From JACCTH01 sp036556085 (lineage in GTDB: Bacteria; Actinomycetota; Acidimicrobiia; Spongiisociales; ZC4RG35), in assembly GCA_036556085.1 (NCBI GenBank), contig DATBKE010000183.1, forward strand, positions 1 to 16,869: 16,869 bases of DNA, written 5' to 3'. The position numbers and the translations under genes were made by a program. Shown in pieces: positions 6,199 to 14,231 of this stretch. The number at the start of each line of letters is the position of its first letter. Position 1 is the first letter of the stretch. The notes under the pieces were generated by a model. That model worked only from the letters and a program-made list of their open reading frames with translations. It made no database searches and was not told where the DNA came from.

Positions 6199-7203
6199 GT
6201 GTGCGGGTTGTCCGTCGATGATGCAAAGACGCCGGGTTTGCCACGGGTGACCGTGGGCATTCCGGTCTACAACGGTGAGAACTACCTCGCCGAGGCGATC
6301 GACTCGATCCTCGCCCAGTCTTTTGGCGATTTCGAGCTCCTCATATCAGACAATGCCTCCACAGATCGTACCGAGGCGATTTGTCGCGAGTTTGCATCGA
6401 GGGACCCTCGAATCGTCTACTTCCGGCAACCTGAGAATCTCGGGGCCGCCCACAACTACAACTTCGTCTTTCATAACTCGCACGGCGAATATTTCAAGTG
6501 GGCTGCACACGATGATCTCGTAGACCCACAGTTCCTCGAATTGGCGGTGGCAGCCCTTGACCTCCACCCGGAAGTGCCGCTGGTCTTCTCGAAAACGCGA
6601 AAGATCGATGAACACGGGAAAGTGGTCGGCACTTACGGCGAGACCTACGAGCAGATGCGCCTGTCGTCTCCTCGGCCGGCCGAGCGTTTTGGCGACATGG
6701 TCTGCATGCCGAACAACTGTGTAGCTCTCTTCGGACTGATGCGTAAGTCACAGCTGGCCACCACCAATTTGCACGCGGCCTATCCCGGCGCCGATCGCTG
6801 TCTCTTGGGCGAGCTAGCGCTTCGGGGTCCGGTGTATGAGATACCCGAATACCTCTTCCTTCGCCGGGATCACCCTGGCGCGTATACGCATCAGCAGAAC
6901 CGGACCCGATATCGCATGGGATGGTGGGACCCGAGCCAACAGGACCGCCGTTCCTTCCCGCACTGGAGGCGACTCAAGGAGCTGAGGGGCTCTATCGAGC
7001 GGGCCAATCTTCCGTTGGCCCAACGGCTGGCTTGTTACGGACAGCTGGTCAGATGGCTGTTTGCTCCAAAGTGGTATCGCCAGCACTGGTTCAAGCTGAT
7101 CGAAGACGTCGTCTGGGCAGCTTCCCTTTCGATCAGAGGGGCCAGGAAGAATGCCAATGATTCGGGGCCCCAACGCCCGAATCAGTTATCCCAAGCGGAG
7201 TGA
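6199..7203 (+). CDS. Family 2 glycosyltransferase (GT-A fold)
   Basis: Probably transfers a sugar from a nucleotide donor to a growing surface-glycan unit at the cytoplasmic membrane face. The 334-residue protein opens with VTVGIPVYNGENYL (about 17-30), the first strand of the GT2 nucleotide-binding fold. It has SDNASTDRT (50-58) and the metal/nucleotide-binding HDD triplet (104-106, in AAHDDL) where GT2 enzymes carry DxD. The C-terminal third (about 210-310) is rich in Arg and Trp and likely sits at the membrane. The first GTG is at 6199. A TTG at 6208, 8 nt after GAGGTGAGGGG, is the better-spaced start and would shorten the protein by three residues. The next gene, a flippase, overlaps its 3' end, so they form one operon. 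Donor and acceptor sugars cannot be read from the sequence. Confidence 0.9.
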   Translation: MCGLSVDDAKTPGLPRVTVGIPVYNGENYLAEAIDSILAQSFGDFELLISDNASTDRTEAICREFASRDPRIVYFRQPENLGAAHNYNFVFHNSHGEYFKWAAHDDLVDPQFLELAVAALDLHPEVPLVFSKTRKIDEHGKVVGTYGETYEQMRLSSPRPAERFGDMVCMPNNCVALFGLMRKSQLATTNLHAAYPGADRCLLGELALRGPVYEIPEYLFLRRDHPGAYTHQQNRTRYRMGWWDPSQQDRRSFPHWRRLKELRGSIERANLPLAQRLACYGQLVRWLFAPKWYRQHWFKLIEDVVWAASLSIRGARKNANDSGPQRPNQLSQAE

Positions 7204-8710
7204 TCAGAGGGTGGCGGTTCTAGAGCTGATCAACGACCTGATCAGATACATCCCGGGACAGGTCATCCCAGCACTGATCGGGTTCGCCACGATCCCGATC
7301 ATCACCAACATGTTTCCCCCGGATGTTTACGGCGACTACCGCTTGGTTCTGACCACGGTGGCGCTTCTGAGCCCGTGGGCGGGCTGGCTCTCGTATGGGA
7401 TTCCACGTTTCTATCCCGAGTTCGAATCGGCCGGGCATTTGAGCTCCTTCTACGGGACGGTCATCCGGCTCCAGGCCTGGTTCCTGGTTATCTCGGCCTC
7501 CATCTGGGCGGTTGCTTTGATCGTGACGGGTCGCATCGACCAAAGCCTTGATGAGGGGCTGTTCGCGGCGGGACTGGCACTACTGGCCGCCAACGTCGCC
7601 TTCGGAACTGTTGCAGCACTGGTCCGGTCTAGACGCGAGCCTGGATGGTTCAGCTTGGCCCAGAGCTCACGAGCCGTTCTCGAACTCGCCATCGGCGTGG
7701 CCTTTGTCGTCATCATCGGCACGGGCATCTCGGGGTTCATGTGGGGATCGGTGCTTGCCGGACTTGCCGTGGTCCCGCTGATGTGGTGGCGCTCTCAACG
7801 TAACTTGCAGGTCGCATGGTCGGAGAAGATCGATCGGGGGATAGGGAAGGCCATGCTTCGTTACTCCTTCCCCCTCATCCTCAGCATGCAGGCGGTGTGG
7901 CTGCTGCGGCTGTCCGACCGCTACCTGCTCGAGTTGTTCAGGGGGAGCGCAGAGGTCGGCATTTACGCGGCCAGCTATGGGCTGGCCGAAACCGGTATCG
8001 GCACGATCACCGCGATGTTTCTTCTGCCGTTCTACGTTCTTGGGAGCCGGATCTTTGAGAACGAAGGGTCCGAGCCCGCCGGCAAGTTCATGCGCGATAC
8101 GACTCGGATCTACATGCTGGTCGCAATCCCGGCCGTGGTCGGTCTCAGCGTGCTGGCCAGGCCTCTGGTCGTCCTGACCACTGGGCCGGAATACACCGAA
8201 GGCTACAGAATCGTCCCGTTCGTAGCGGCCTCGATGTTGATTCAAGGGATAGCTCACTGGAGACGGTCCGCCTTCCTGTTCTACAAGAAGACAACCACAT
8301 ACCTCCTCACCGCCGGGTTGGCGGCGGCGGTGAACGTTGGGCTCAACCTGATCTTGATCCCTCGCTATGGGTTCGTAGCGGCGGGAATCACGACCCTTAT
8401 TGGCTATATCACACTTGACGCCACCGGCTGGTGGCTCTCGAGGCGACTCTTGCGGTGGAAGTTTCCCGTCTTGGCCGGAGCGCGCACGCTCGGAGCATCG
8501 TTGCTGATGGGCGTTGTCGTCTGGTGGTTCATGCGACTTGCACCCTTCCCACTGGTTCCGAACCTGGTGTTGGCGGTCGCCCTCGGCGTAGTGATCATGG
8601 GTGGGCTGCTCCGGCTACTCGGTGAGGTGAAGCCCGAAGACTTGCGCCAGATCAAAGACCGGTTCAGAACCAAGACTCCTGTCCCTTCAGAAGTCGACTC
8701 GGTCGAGTAA
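7151..8710 (+). CDS. Wzx-type oligosaccharide flippase (MOP superfamily)
   Basis: A 519-residue polytopic membrane protein, probably translocating lipid-linked oligosaccharide across the cytoplasmic membrane. It has about 12-14 hydrophobic segments, including ones near residues 35-55, 100-125, 175-215, 285-305 and 440-510. The SDRYLLELFRGSAEVGIYA block (about 256-274) is characteristic of Wzx/RfbX-like polysaccharide exporters. A charged cytoplasmic tail follows the last helix. The ATG at 7151 overlaps the glycosyltransferase by 53 bp and has AGAGGGG about 9 nt upstream; ATG 7157 or GTG 7211 are alternatives. A flippase implies Wzx/Wzy-type export, but no Wzy polymerase or chain-length regulator is present here. 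Its 3' end converges on the C-methyltransferase gene with a 24-bp gap. Confidence 0.88.
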   Translation: MPMIRGPNARISYPKRSDQRVAVLELINDLIRYIPGQVIPALIGFATIPIITNMFPPDVYGDYRLVLTTVALLSPWAGWLSYGIPRFYPEFESAGHLSSFYGTVIRLQAWFLVISASIWAVALIVTGRIDQSLDEGLFAAGLALLAANVAFGTVAALVRSRREPGWFSLAQSSRAVLELAIGVAFVVIIGTGISGFMWGSVLAGLAVVPLMWWRSQRNLQVAWSEKIDRGIGKAMLRYSFPLILSMQAVWLLRLSDRYLLELFRGSAEVGIYAASYGLAETGIGTITAMFLLPFYVLGSRIFENEGSEPAGKFMRDTTRIYMLVAIPAVVGLSVLARPLVVLTTGPEYTEGYRIVPFVAASMLIQGIAHWRRSAFLFYKKTTTYLLTAGLAAAVNVGLNLILIPRYGFVAAGITTLIGYITLDATGWWLSRRLLRWKFPVLAGARTLGASLLMGVVVWWFMRLAPFPLVPNLVLAVALGVVIMGGLLRLLGEVKPEDLRQIKDRFRTKTPVPSEVDSVE

Positions 8711-8734
8711 TCCCCTGGCTTCTCGTCTCTTGGG

Positions 8735-10012
8735 TCAGACGATCACCGGGTTCGGGATCGGGACGATAAACCTGCCGCCTCCCTGAGCAAAGTCCCGGTG
8801 CTGTTCGATTATCTCGTCTTTGATGTTCCATGGCAGCACCAGGAGGTAGTCGGGAGGGTCCTCTACGACCTGCCGGGGGCTGACGATGGGAATGTGGACA
8901 CCCGGCAGGTACCGACCCTGCTTTGCCGGGTTGCGATCGGCCACGTATCGAATATGGCGACGATCGAGGCCGGCATGGTTGAGCAACATGGCGCCCTTGG
9001 CGGCGGCCCCGTAGGCCGCAATCGAAGCTCCGGAGGTGATCAGGGTCTCTGTTAGATCCCGCAGCTGAGCACGAAGGCGTTCGAAGCTGAAGGCGAAGCC
9101 CGCGTAGTAGTCGTAGCGATCGAGACCGGCTGCCGACTCTTTTGCAAGAAGACTGGCGACCGTGGACGAGGCATTGCCTTCTCTGGCAAAGAACGCCCTG
9201 AGTGTGCCTCCGTGAATCGGGTGATGCTGGATGTCGACAAGCCGCAGACCATGCGGAGCAAAGAGCCGCGTGAGGCTGGTGGCGGTGAAATAGCAGTGAT
9301 GCTCGTGATAGATCGTGTCGACCTCTATTCGGTCGATGAGGTCTTTGAGGTAAGGCACCTCGATCACGACGACTCCTCCGTCGCCGAGGAGGACCTCCAC
9401 GGCGGCCACGAAGCCCCTCTGGTCAGGAACGTGAGCCAGGACGTTGTTGCCGATGATCACATCCGGTCGCGTCCCTTCGACCTTGAGCTCCATGGCCAAT
9501 TCCATGTCGAAGAAATCACAGATTGTCGGTATTCCCCTTGCCTGGGCAGCCGACGCAGGTCCGGGTGCGGGATCGACTCCCAGGACGCCCACACCGGCTT
9601 CGACGAAGTACTGGAGCAGGTATCCGTCATTGCTCGCAACTTCGATCACCAGGTTGCTCGGCCCGAGGTCCAGCCGCTCGATGAGGCCGGTCACATTGCG
9701 TCGCGAATGCTCCAGCAAAGAGTCGGAGTATGAGGAGAAGTAGGGATAGTCCGAACCGAACAGAATCGACCGGGAAACGGTCTCCCTCGTCTGGATCAGG
9801 GAACAGGCTTCGCAGAACACCAGAGTCAAGGGGTAGAGGGGCTCCGTCTCAGAGAGCATCTCAACCGTCAGCAGAGCGTCTGCGAGCGGGACCTTCCCCA
9901 GCGACAACACTTCGCGGAGATCGCTGGCACCGCACGAGCGGCAGGCCCGGATCACTTCATAGGCCGGAAGCTCGCCGGGGATCGAAGTGTCGGGCGCGGT
10001 CAGCGAATGCAT
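8735..10012 (-). CDS. TylC3/KijD1-like sugar C-methyltransferase (SAM-dependent)
   Basis: A 425-residue enzyme of the three-domain family that methylates carbon 3 of NDP-4-keto-deoxyhexoses, making branched sugars. The N-terminal zinc domain has C24/C27 (CRSC) and C67/C70 (CEAC). The central SAM domain has EVASNDGYLLQ (124-134). YHEH (235-238) corresponds, as I recall, to the active-site Tyr/His/Glu/His of KijD1, where the last His is the proposed base. The C-terminal Rossmann-like domain (about 325-425) begins at IAAYGAAAKG. The ATG at 10012 places the zinc domain at the usual distance from the N-terminus. An ATG at 10048 and a TTG at 10081 are in-frame alternatives, and none has a strong ribosome-binding site. 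It is transcribed alone, convergent with the flippase and divergent from the FAD oxidoreductase. The substrate is probably made by the operon at 11519-16736. Confidence 0.88.
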   Translation of the reverse strand: MHSLTAPDTSIPGELPAYEVIRACRSCGASDLREVLSLGKVPLADALLTVEMLSETEPLYPLTLVFCEACSLIQTRETVSRSILFGSDYPYFSSYSDSLLEHSRRNVTGLIERLDLGPSNLVIEVASNDGYLLQYFVEAGVGVLGVDPAPGPASAAQARGIPTICDFFDMELAMELKVEGTRPDVIIGNNVLAHVPDQRGFVAAVEVLLGDGGVVVIEVPYLKDLIDRIEVDTIYHEHHCYFTATSLTRLFAPHGLRLVDIQHHPIHGGTLRAFFAREGNASSTVASLLAKESAAGLDRYDYYAGFAFSFERLRAQLRDLTETLITSGASIAAYGAAAKGAMLLNHAGLDRRHIRYVADRNPAKQGRYLPGVHIPIVSPRQVVEDPPDYLLVLPWNIKDEIIEQHRDFAQGGGRFIVPIPNPVIV

Positions 10013-10256
10013 CTGCCTGCCGCCTGCGCCGGGGCACTCCCAAGCCATGTGTACCAAGCTGACGCTGCACAGCGCGCGCAAGCTCCGCGCCCCACTCCAA
10101 CCTCCCTGATCCCTGGGCCCCCTTGGCTTGGCAACATCTTAACGGCCCGGCATCATCTCCAACAGTGACATTTGGGGACCGGAGGCGAGCCTCCAGACCT
10201 AGCTGGGGGCGGTGGCCAGGCGAACGGGGAGCCCGGCCCCGGCGCGCGTGGCCAAC
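10013..10256. promoter_or_regulatory. Divergent intergenic region between C-methyltransferase and FAD oxidoreductase
   Basis: This gap of about 240 bp holds no convincing gene, although in-frame upstream starts of either neighbour could extend into it. ATCTTA at 10136-10141 reads TAAGAT on the minus strand, a fair -10 for the methyltransferase gene. TTGGAG lies about 15 bp upstream of it as a poor -35. GGAGGC-GA-GCCTCC (10181-10194) is a perfect palindrome that could be a small operator or hairpin on the oxidoreductase side. No clear plus-strand promoter was found. Confidence 0.35.
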
Positions 10257-11471
10257 ATGAGCCGTGCGCCTAAGTTCGAGGTTTGTGTAGTCGGCGGAGG
10301 CCTTGTGGGACTCGCCACCGCCAGGGCCCTGCTGGACAACTACCCGTTCGCCTCCCTTCTCCTCCTCGAGAAGGAGCCCGACGTGGGCCGGCACCAGAGC
10401 AGCCATAACAGCGGCGTCGTCCACTCGGGCCTGTACTACAAGCCTGGATCGCTCAAGGCTCGCCTCTGTGTCGAAGGCAGACGCGCCTTGGTCCGTCTCT
10501 GTGAGGACGCCGGTATACCGTTCAATCGGTCGGGAAAGGTCGTCATTGCCACCGACAAGTCCGAACTGCCTGCCCTCGAAGAGCTGGAGCGGCGCGGCGG
10601 GGCCAACGGGCTGGAGGGACTCCAGCGTGTCGGGCCGGATGGCATCCGCGATCTAGAACCGGCCGCAACCGGGATCGCAGCCCTGCACGTTCCCGAGGCC
10701 GGAGTGACCGATTTCCCTGCCGTCGCAGAACTGCTGGCTCGCCAGCTCATCAGGGATGGAGTCACCATCTGCACGTCTTCTCCCGTCGATGCAGTCCGTC
10801 ATGACACCGATGGGGTGACCATCCGCTCGGCCGATCGGGAGTGGTCTGCCCGCGTCTTGGTCAACTGTGCCGGCCTCCACTCCGACCGAATCGCGGCGAT
10901 GGCCGGGCTCAAGCCCAGCGTGAGGATCGTTCCCTTCCGTGGCGAGTACTACCGATTGAGGAACGAGGCGGACGGGCTAGTGAGGGGACTGATCTATCCG
11001 GTGCCCGACCCTCGCTTTCCGTTTCTGGGTGTGCATTTCACGCGAGGTATCGACTCGAACGTCGAGGTGGGGCCAAATGCCGTCCTGGCGCTTGGCCGCG
11101 AGTACTACCGCGGGGCGAAGCCAGACTGGGCCGAGGTGCGTTCGATTCTTCGATATCCGGGGTTCCGCAAGCTGGCCCGGCGCAACCTGTGGTCCGGTGC
11201 CATGGAGATTGTCAACTCGAGATCGAGGCAGTTGTACGCACGGCTCGCCCGAAGGCTCGTGCCCGCATTGGATAGCTCCGACCTCGAGCCTGGAGGAGCC
11301 GGCGTGCGGGCTCAGGCAGTGGACGCGGATGGCAAGCTGGTGGATGACTTCGTGATCGAGTTCGCCGGCTCAACGGTCCATGTCCTGAACGCCCCATCAC
11401 CTGGGGCGACCGCCAGCCTTGCCATCGGGCGTTACATAGCCGCCCAGGTCAAGACCGTGGTTGCACTTTGA
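10257..11471 (+). CDS. LhgO-like FAD-dependent oxidoreductase (L-2-hydroxyglutarate oxidase family)
   Basis: A 404-residue flavoprotein of the DAO superfamily. Known LhgO enzymes oxidise L-2-hydroxyglutarate to 2-oxoglutarate and pass electrons to the membrane quinone pool. The FAD-binding Rossmann motif VVGGGLVGLA (11-20) starts the protein. The family block HNSGVVHSGLYYKPGSLKAR (about 50-69) and later RGEYYRL and YPVPDPRFPFLGVHF segments are all present. The ATG at 10257 places the FAD motif at the N-terminus as in relatives, though its ribosome-binding site is weak. A GTG at 10212 would add 15 residues. None of the usual lhgO partners (csiD, gabDTP) is nearby. The gene sits alone between surface-sugar genes on the opposite strand, so it may be a metabolic passenger or may oxidise a hydroxy-acid or sugar-acid in glycan synthesis. 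The family call is firm; the substrate is not. Confidence 0.85.
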   Translation: MSRAPKFEVCVVGGGLVGLATARALLDNYPFASLLLLEKEPDVGRHQSSHNSGVVHSGLYYKPGSLKARLCVEGRRALVRLCEDAGIPFNRSGKVVIATDKSELPALEELERRGGANGLEGLQRVGPDGIRDLEPAATGIAALHVPEAGVTDFPAVAELLARQLIRDGVTICTSSPVDAVRHDTDGVTIRSADREWSARVLVNCAGLHSDRIAAMAGLKPSVRIVPFRGEYYRLRNEADGLVRGLIYPVPDPRFPFLGVHFTRGIDSNVEVGPNAVLALGREYYRGAKPDWAEVRSILRYPGFRKLARRNLWSGAMEIVNSRSRQLYARLARRLVPALDSSDLEPGGAGVRAQAVDADGKLVDDFVIEFAGSTVHVLNAPSPGATASLAIGRYIAAQVKTVVAL

Positions 11472-11501
11472 GTACGAGGTCATGCAAGGAGATTGGAGCC
11501 C

Positions 11502-11520
11502 AGCGCACCACGTCTGCGCT
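11502..11520. terminator. Weak hairpin between convergent genes
   Basis: AGCGCA and TGCGCT (11502-11507 and 11515-11520) form a 6-bp stem with a 7-nt loop in the short gap between the FAD oxidoreductase stop (11471) and the sulfotransferase stop (11519). There is no U-tract, and the stem is short. It is the only candidate terminator seen for either gene. Confidence 0.25.
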
Positions 11521-12382
11521 ACCACCCGTAGCCGAGTTTCTCCACATCATCCCTCGTCACACTTCGAAAGTGGTCGACCAGGTCGGGCGAGAAGAATTCG
11601 ACCCACTCGCCGGGAACTCCCTTTCGGAAATGGTGGTAGGGGTCCTCGACACCTTGATGGCGGCCACCAGCGACGGCCGAAAAGGAGTGCCTAGTAGTGA
11701 GTCCCTCGAAAGCATCTTGGGGAATGTTGATCTCGAGGTGGGCCAGGAGGCTGCCCAAAAACACCCGATGGTCCGCGGCAAGGTCCTCATATCGAAAGAG
11801 CTTCGCGCTCGAGTCCAATTCTGCTGACACCCACGAGACCTGACTTGCGAAGAACCCGACATCGTCCATCCAGTCGAGGAGGAGATGGAGGCCATCCTCG
11901 AGGCCCATTGCGCGCAGTCGTGGTCTTAGTTCCGCCACCTCCTCCGTTGGCCGATGGGAGTAGCGCATCGCGAAGTAGAAGGACACAAGGGCATCACGTG
12001 GGTCTCGCATGACGTAGAAGGCCCGGTATCGCTCGGGTTTAGAGATGGCCATATACGTCGGATAGTCGATGTAAAGGGCCGTAACGATGGTCCGCTTCGG
12101 AAAGGGCGTTGCCAACCGCGCGCGCCTATGTCCGATTTCGCGATATGGCTCGATCGCCAGCCCCGTGTGACGCCATACGTCTGGATCAGTGAATACCCCG
12201 CGAAACCACTGGCTGGCCGCCCGCTGGATGGAGCAGTGATAGATATTGTCAAAAGGGGAGCGCTCGGCGACTTCCACTCCGTCGGGCTGCGTGCGTGGAC
12301 GCTGGCGAGCCACCCTTAGACCGGCCCGACGAATGCTCCGCGCCTTGGCCTTGATCCGTCCCGTGAAATGCTGAATTGCCAT
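11519..12382 (-). CDS. PAPS-dependent sulfotransferase domain protein
   Basis: A 287-residue enzyme expected to move a sulfuryl group from PAPS to a hydroxyl group of an acceptor. The 5'-phosphosulfate loop is a variant, SIQRAASQWF (51-60), in place of the usual PKSGTTW-type sequence. The 3'-phosphate-binding block is clear: YVMRDPRDALVSFYF (123-137), with the Arg and Ser that contact the PAP 3'-phosphate. LFRYEDL (195-201) and the C-terminal RKGVPGEWVEFFS (253-265) correspond to the conserved RYEDL and RKGxxGDWKxxF motifs. There is no signal peptide, so it is probably cytosolic. It is the last gene of the six-gene minus operon, 33 bp after the SDR gene, with AAGGG upstream of its ATG. The context suggests a sulfated surface glycan or a sulfated sugar; the acceptor is not determinable. 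Confidence 0.85.
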   Translation of the reverse strand: MAIQHFTGRIKAKARSIRRAGLRVARQRPRTQPDGVEVAERSPFDNIYHCSIQRAASQWFRGVFTDPDVWRHTGLAIEPYREIGHRRARLATPFPKRTIVTALYIDYPTYMAISKPERYRAFYVMRDPRDALVSFYFAMRYSHRPTEEVAELRPRLRAMGLEDGLHLLLDWMDDVGFFASQVSWVSAELDSSAKLFRYEDLAADHRVFLGSLLAHLEINIPQDAFEGLTTRHSFSAVAGGRHQGVEDPYHHFRKGVPGEWVEFFSPDLVDHFRSVTRDDVEKLGYGW

Positions 12383-12415
12383 GGATGTGACCCTTTGTCG
12401 ATCCCAATACGGGTG

Positions 12416-13456
12416 CTAGAGCTGGGCGGTCCCTGCTTCCGTCACCCGAAGGTCGCTTGTGACCCGCCCGGCCTCTTGCTCCTTCAGGAGCCACCTGATG
12501 CGAAGCAGGCTGCCCAGGAAGTCGGTCTCGGGGGTTCCATACGTCGTGAATGCCTTGTAGAGCTCTAGCGCCCCCTCCGGGACGGTCCACTGCGGCTGAA
12601 AGGCCGGCACGAGTGAGAAGATCTTGGCGGCGTCGACTCGATAGTCCCTGATATCAGGGCCGGCCTGGTCAGCAAGCTCGACTGTGCTGTTGGGAACCGT
12701 CTCCTCCACGATCTTCGCCACCTGGTGGATCTGATAGTTCTCACCAGGCTTGGCGATGTTGAGCACTTGGTTGTGGACGGCTTCCCGGGGTGCCCTGAGC
12801 ACCGCCGAAAAGGCCCGCGAGATGTCTTCGATGTGGATCAGCGGCCGCCAGGGAGACCCGTCTGACTTCATGAGGACCCGCCCTTGATAGACCGCGTATC
12901 CCACCAGGTTGTTGATCACTAGGTCGGCCCGGAGCCTGGGCGATGCCCCGTACGCGGTGGCATTGCGGAGATAGGTGGGGCTGAAATCGTCGTCAGCCAG
13001 CTCCCGCAGGTCGTCCTCCACTTTGATCTTCGACCACCCATACGGAGTCACAGGGTTCGTCGGTGATTCCTCATCCACCACCCCGCCAGGGGAGGCGCCG
13101 TAGATCGAACAGGACGAAGAGAACACGAACCGCTCGACCCCTGCGGCCTTGGCGAGAGTCGCTATACGAGTGGAGGCCAGATGATTGATCGCGTACGTCG
13201 TCTCGGCATGAAGATCACCCACCGGATCGTTCGAGATTCCGGCCAAATGGCACACAGCCTCGATGCCTTCGAAGTCCCCGACCTGCACGTCGCGCACGTC
13301 CTTGCGGATGCTGGGAACGTCGGGAACGTCGGGGCCAAAAGTGCATTCTTCGAACATGTAGTTGTCCAGCCCCACAACATCGAAGCCATCCCTCTGGAGT
13401 ACACCAGTGAGGATCGAACCGATGTAGCCACGATGACCGGTTACGAGCACGCGCAT
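12416..13456 (-). CDS. SDR-family NAD(P)-dependent nucleotide-sugar epimerase/dehydratase/reductase
   Basis: A 346-residue extended short-chain dehydrogenase/reductase. The cofactor motif is TGHRGYIG (6-13), with acidic D31 at the end of strand 2 suggesting NAD(H). The catalytic Ser is in FSSSCSIYG (112-120), and the YxxxK pair is Y139/K143 in YGWSK. The C-terminal substrate region is of the kind seen in NDP-sugar epimerases and 4-ketoreductases. It lacks the features I would expect of CDP-glucose 4,6-dehydratase. Starting at the ATG 13456 puts the Rossmann motif at the N-terminus, with GGGAG about 7 nt upstream. The open frame runs far past this start, but only as a shadow of rfbF. It starts 4 bp after the rfbF stop, so the two are co-translated. 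A role in reducing or epimerising the keto-sugar after methylation is a reasonable guess. Confidence 0.85.
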   Translation of the reverse strand: MRVLVTGHRGYIGSILTGVLQRDGFDVVGLDNYMFEECTFGPDVPDVPSIRKDVRDVQVGDFEGIEAVCHLAGISNDPVGDLHAETTYAINHLASTRIATLAKAAGVERFVFSSSCSIYGASPGGVVDEESPTNPVTPYGWSKIKVEDDLRELADDDFSPTYLRNATAYGASPRLRADLVINNLVGYAVYQGRVLMKSDGSPWRPLIHIEDISRAFSAVLRAPREAVHNQVLNIAKPGENYQIHQVAKIVEETVPNSTVELADQAGPDIRDYRVDAAKIFSLVPAFQPQWTVPEGALELYKAFTTYGTPETDFLGSLLRIRWLLKEQEAGRVTSDLRVTEAGTAQL

Positions 13457-13460
13457 GCTT

Positions 13461-14231
13461 CTACTCCCACGTCTTCCAGGGTGCCCGCCCGGACCGCCAC
13501 AGCTCTTCCAGGAGGACCTTGTCGCGAACGGTGTCCATGCACTGCCAGAAGCCTTGGTGGCGATAGGCGACAAGTTGGCGGTCTTTGGCGAGCCGCTCGA
13601 GAGGATCCGCTTCCCACTGGGTCGAGTCATCCTCGATGTACTCGAAGATCCCAGGCTCGAGCACGAAGAAGGCCCCGTTGATCCAAGCGTCCAGGATGGG
13701 CCGATCGGAGACCTCCGCCACACGATCGCCCACCAAGCCGAGCTGACCGAATCGCGCGGGAGGGTGGACCGCAGTGACCGTGGCGAGCTTGCCGTGCGAT
13801 CGATGAAACTCAAGGAGGGCATCGAGGTCGACGTCGGACACGCCGTCTCCCCAGGTCAGCATGAAGGGGTCCCCTCCCAGAAAAGGCTCCAGCCGCTTGA
13901 TCCGACCGCCCGTGTTCGTGTTGATCCCGGTCTCGATGAGGTCGACGACCCACCGTTCCGGGGAGTCGGCGCCATGGGTCTCCACGCTCCCACTCGAGAG
14001 GTCGACCCTGAGGTTGCTCCGATTCGAGTGGTAGTCGGCGAAGTACTTCCGGATCAGATCACCCTTGTATCCGAGGGCAACCACGAACTCGGTGTGGGAG
14101 TACCTGGCGAAGTGCAGCATGATGTGCCACAGAATCGGCACTCCGCCGATCTCGACCATGGGCTTGGGACGCACCTCGGTTTCCTCAGCCAGCCTGGTCC
14201 CTTGCCCGCCGGCGAGTATCGCGACCTTCAT
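13461..14231 (-). CDS. rfbF: Glucose-1-phosphate cytidylyltransferase (RfbF), copy 1
   Basis: Makes CDP-glucose from CTP and alpha-D-glucose 1-phosphate, the first committed step of CDP-deoxysugar pathways. The 256-residue length matches Salmonella RfbF (about 257). The nucleotide-binding GGQGTRL (8-14), K23 in RPKPM, the metal-binding D129 in WGDGVSD, the sugar-side INGAFF (184-189), GFWQCMDT (227-234) and the C-terminal APWKTWE all match the family very closely. The ATG at 14231 overlaps the stop of the RmlC-like gene by 4 bp (ATGA), with GAGGG about 7 nt upstream. The downstream SDR follows after 4 bp. No CDP-glucose 4,6-dehydratase is in the window. Confidence 0.93.
   Translation of the reverse strand: MKVAILAGGQGTRLAEETEVRPKPMVEIGGVPILWHIMLHFARYSHTEFVVALGYKGDLIRKYFADYHSNRSNLRVDLSSGSVETHGADSPERWVVDLIETGINTNTGGRIKRLEPFLGGDPFMLTWGDGVSDVDLDALLEFHRSHGKLATVTAVHPPARFGQLGLVGDRVAEVSDRPILDAWINGAFFVLEPGIFEYIEDDSTQWEADPLERLAKDRQLVAYRHQGFWQCMDTVRDKVLLEELWRSGRAPWKTWE

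Noticed and set aside
6078..6260. N-terminal extension of fumarase by 61 codons
   Set aside because: Family N-termini align with the ATG at 6077. The extension is basic low-complexity sequence overlapping the divergent glycosyltransferase start.
13457..13822. Upstream extension of the SDR reading frame by 122 codons
   Set aside because: It overlaps the well-supported rfbF copy 1 on the same strand in another frame, is Ser/Arg/Pro-rich low complexity, and the Rossmann motif starts exactly at the ATG 13456.
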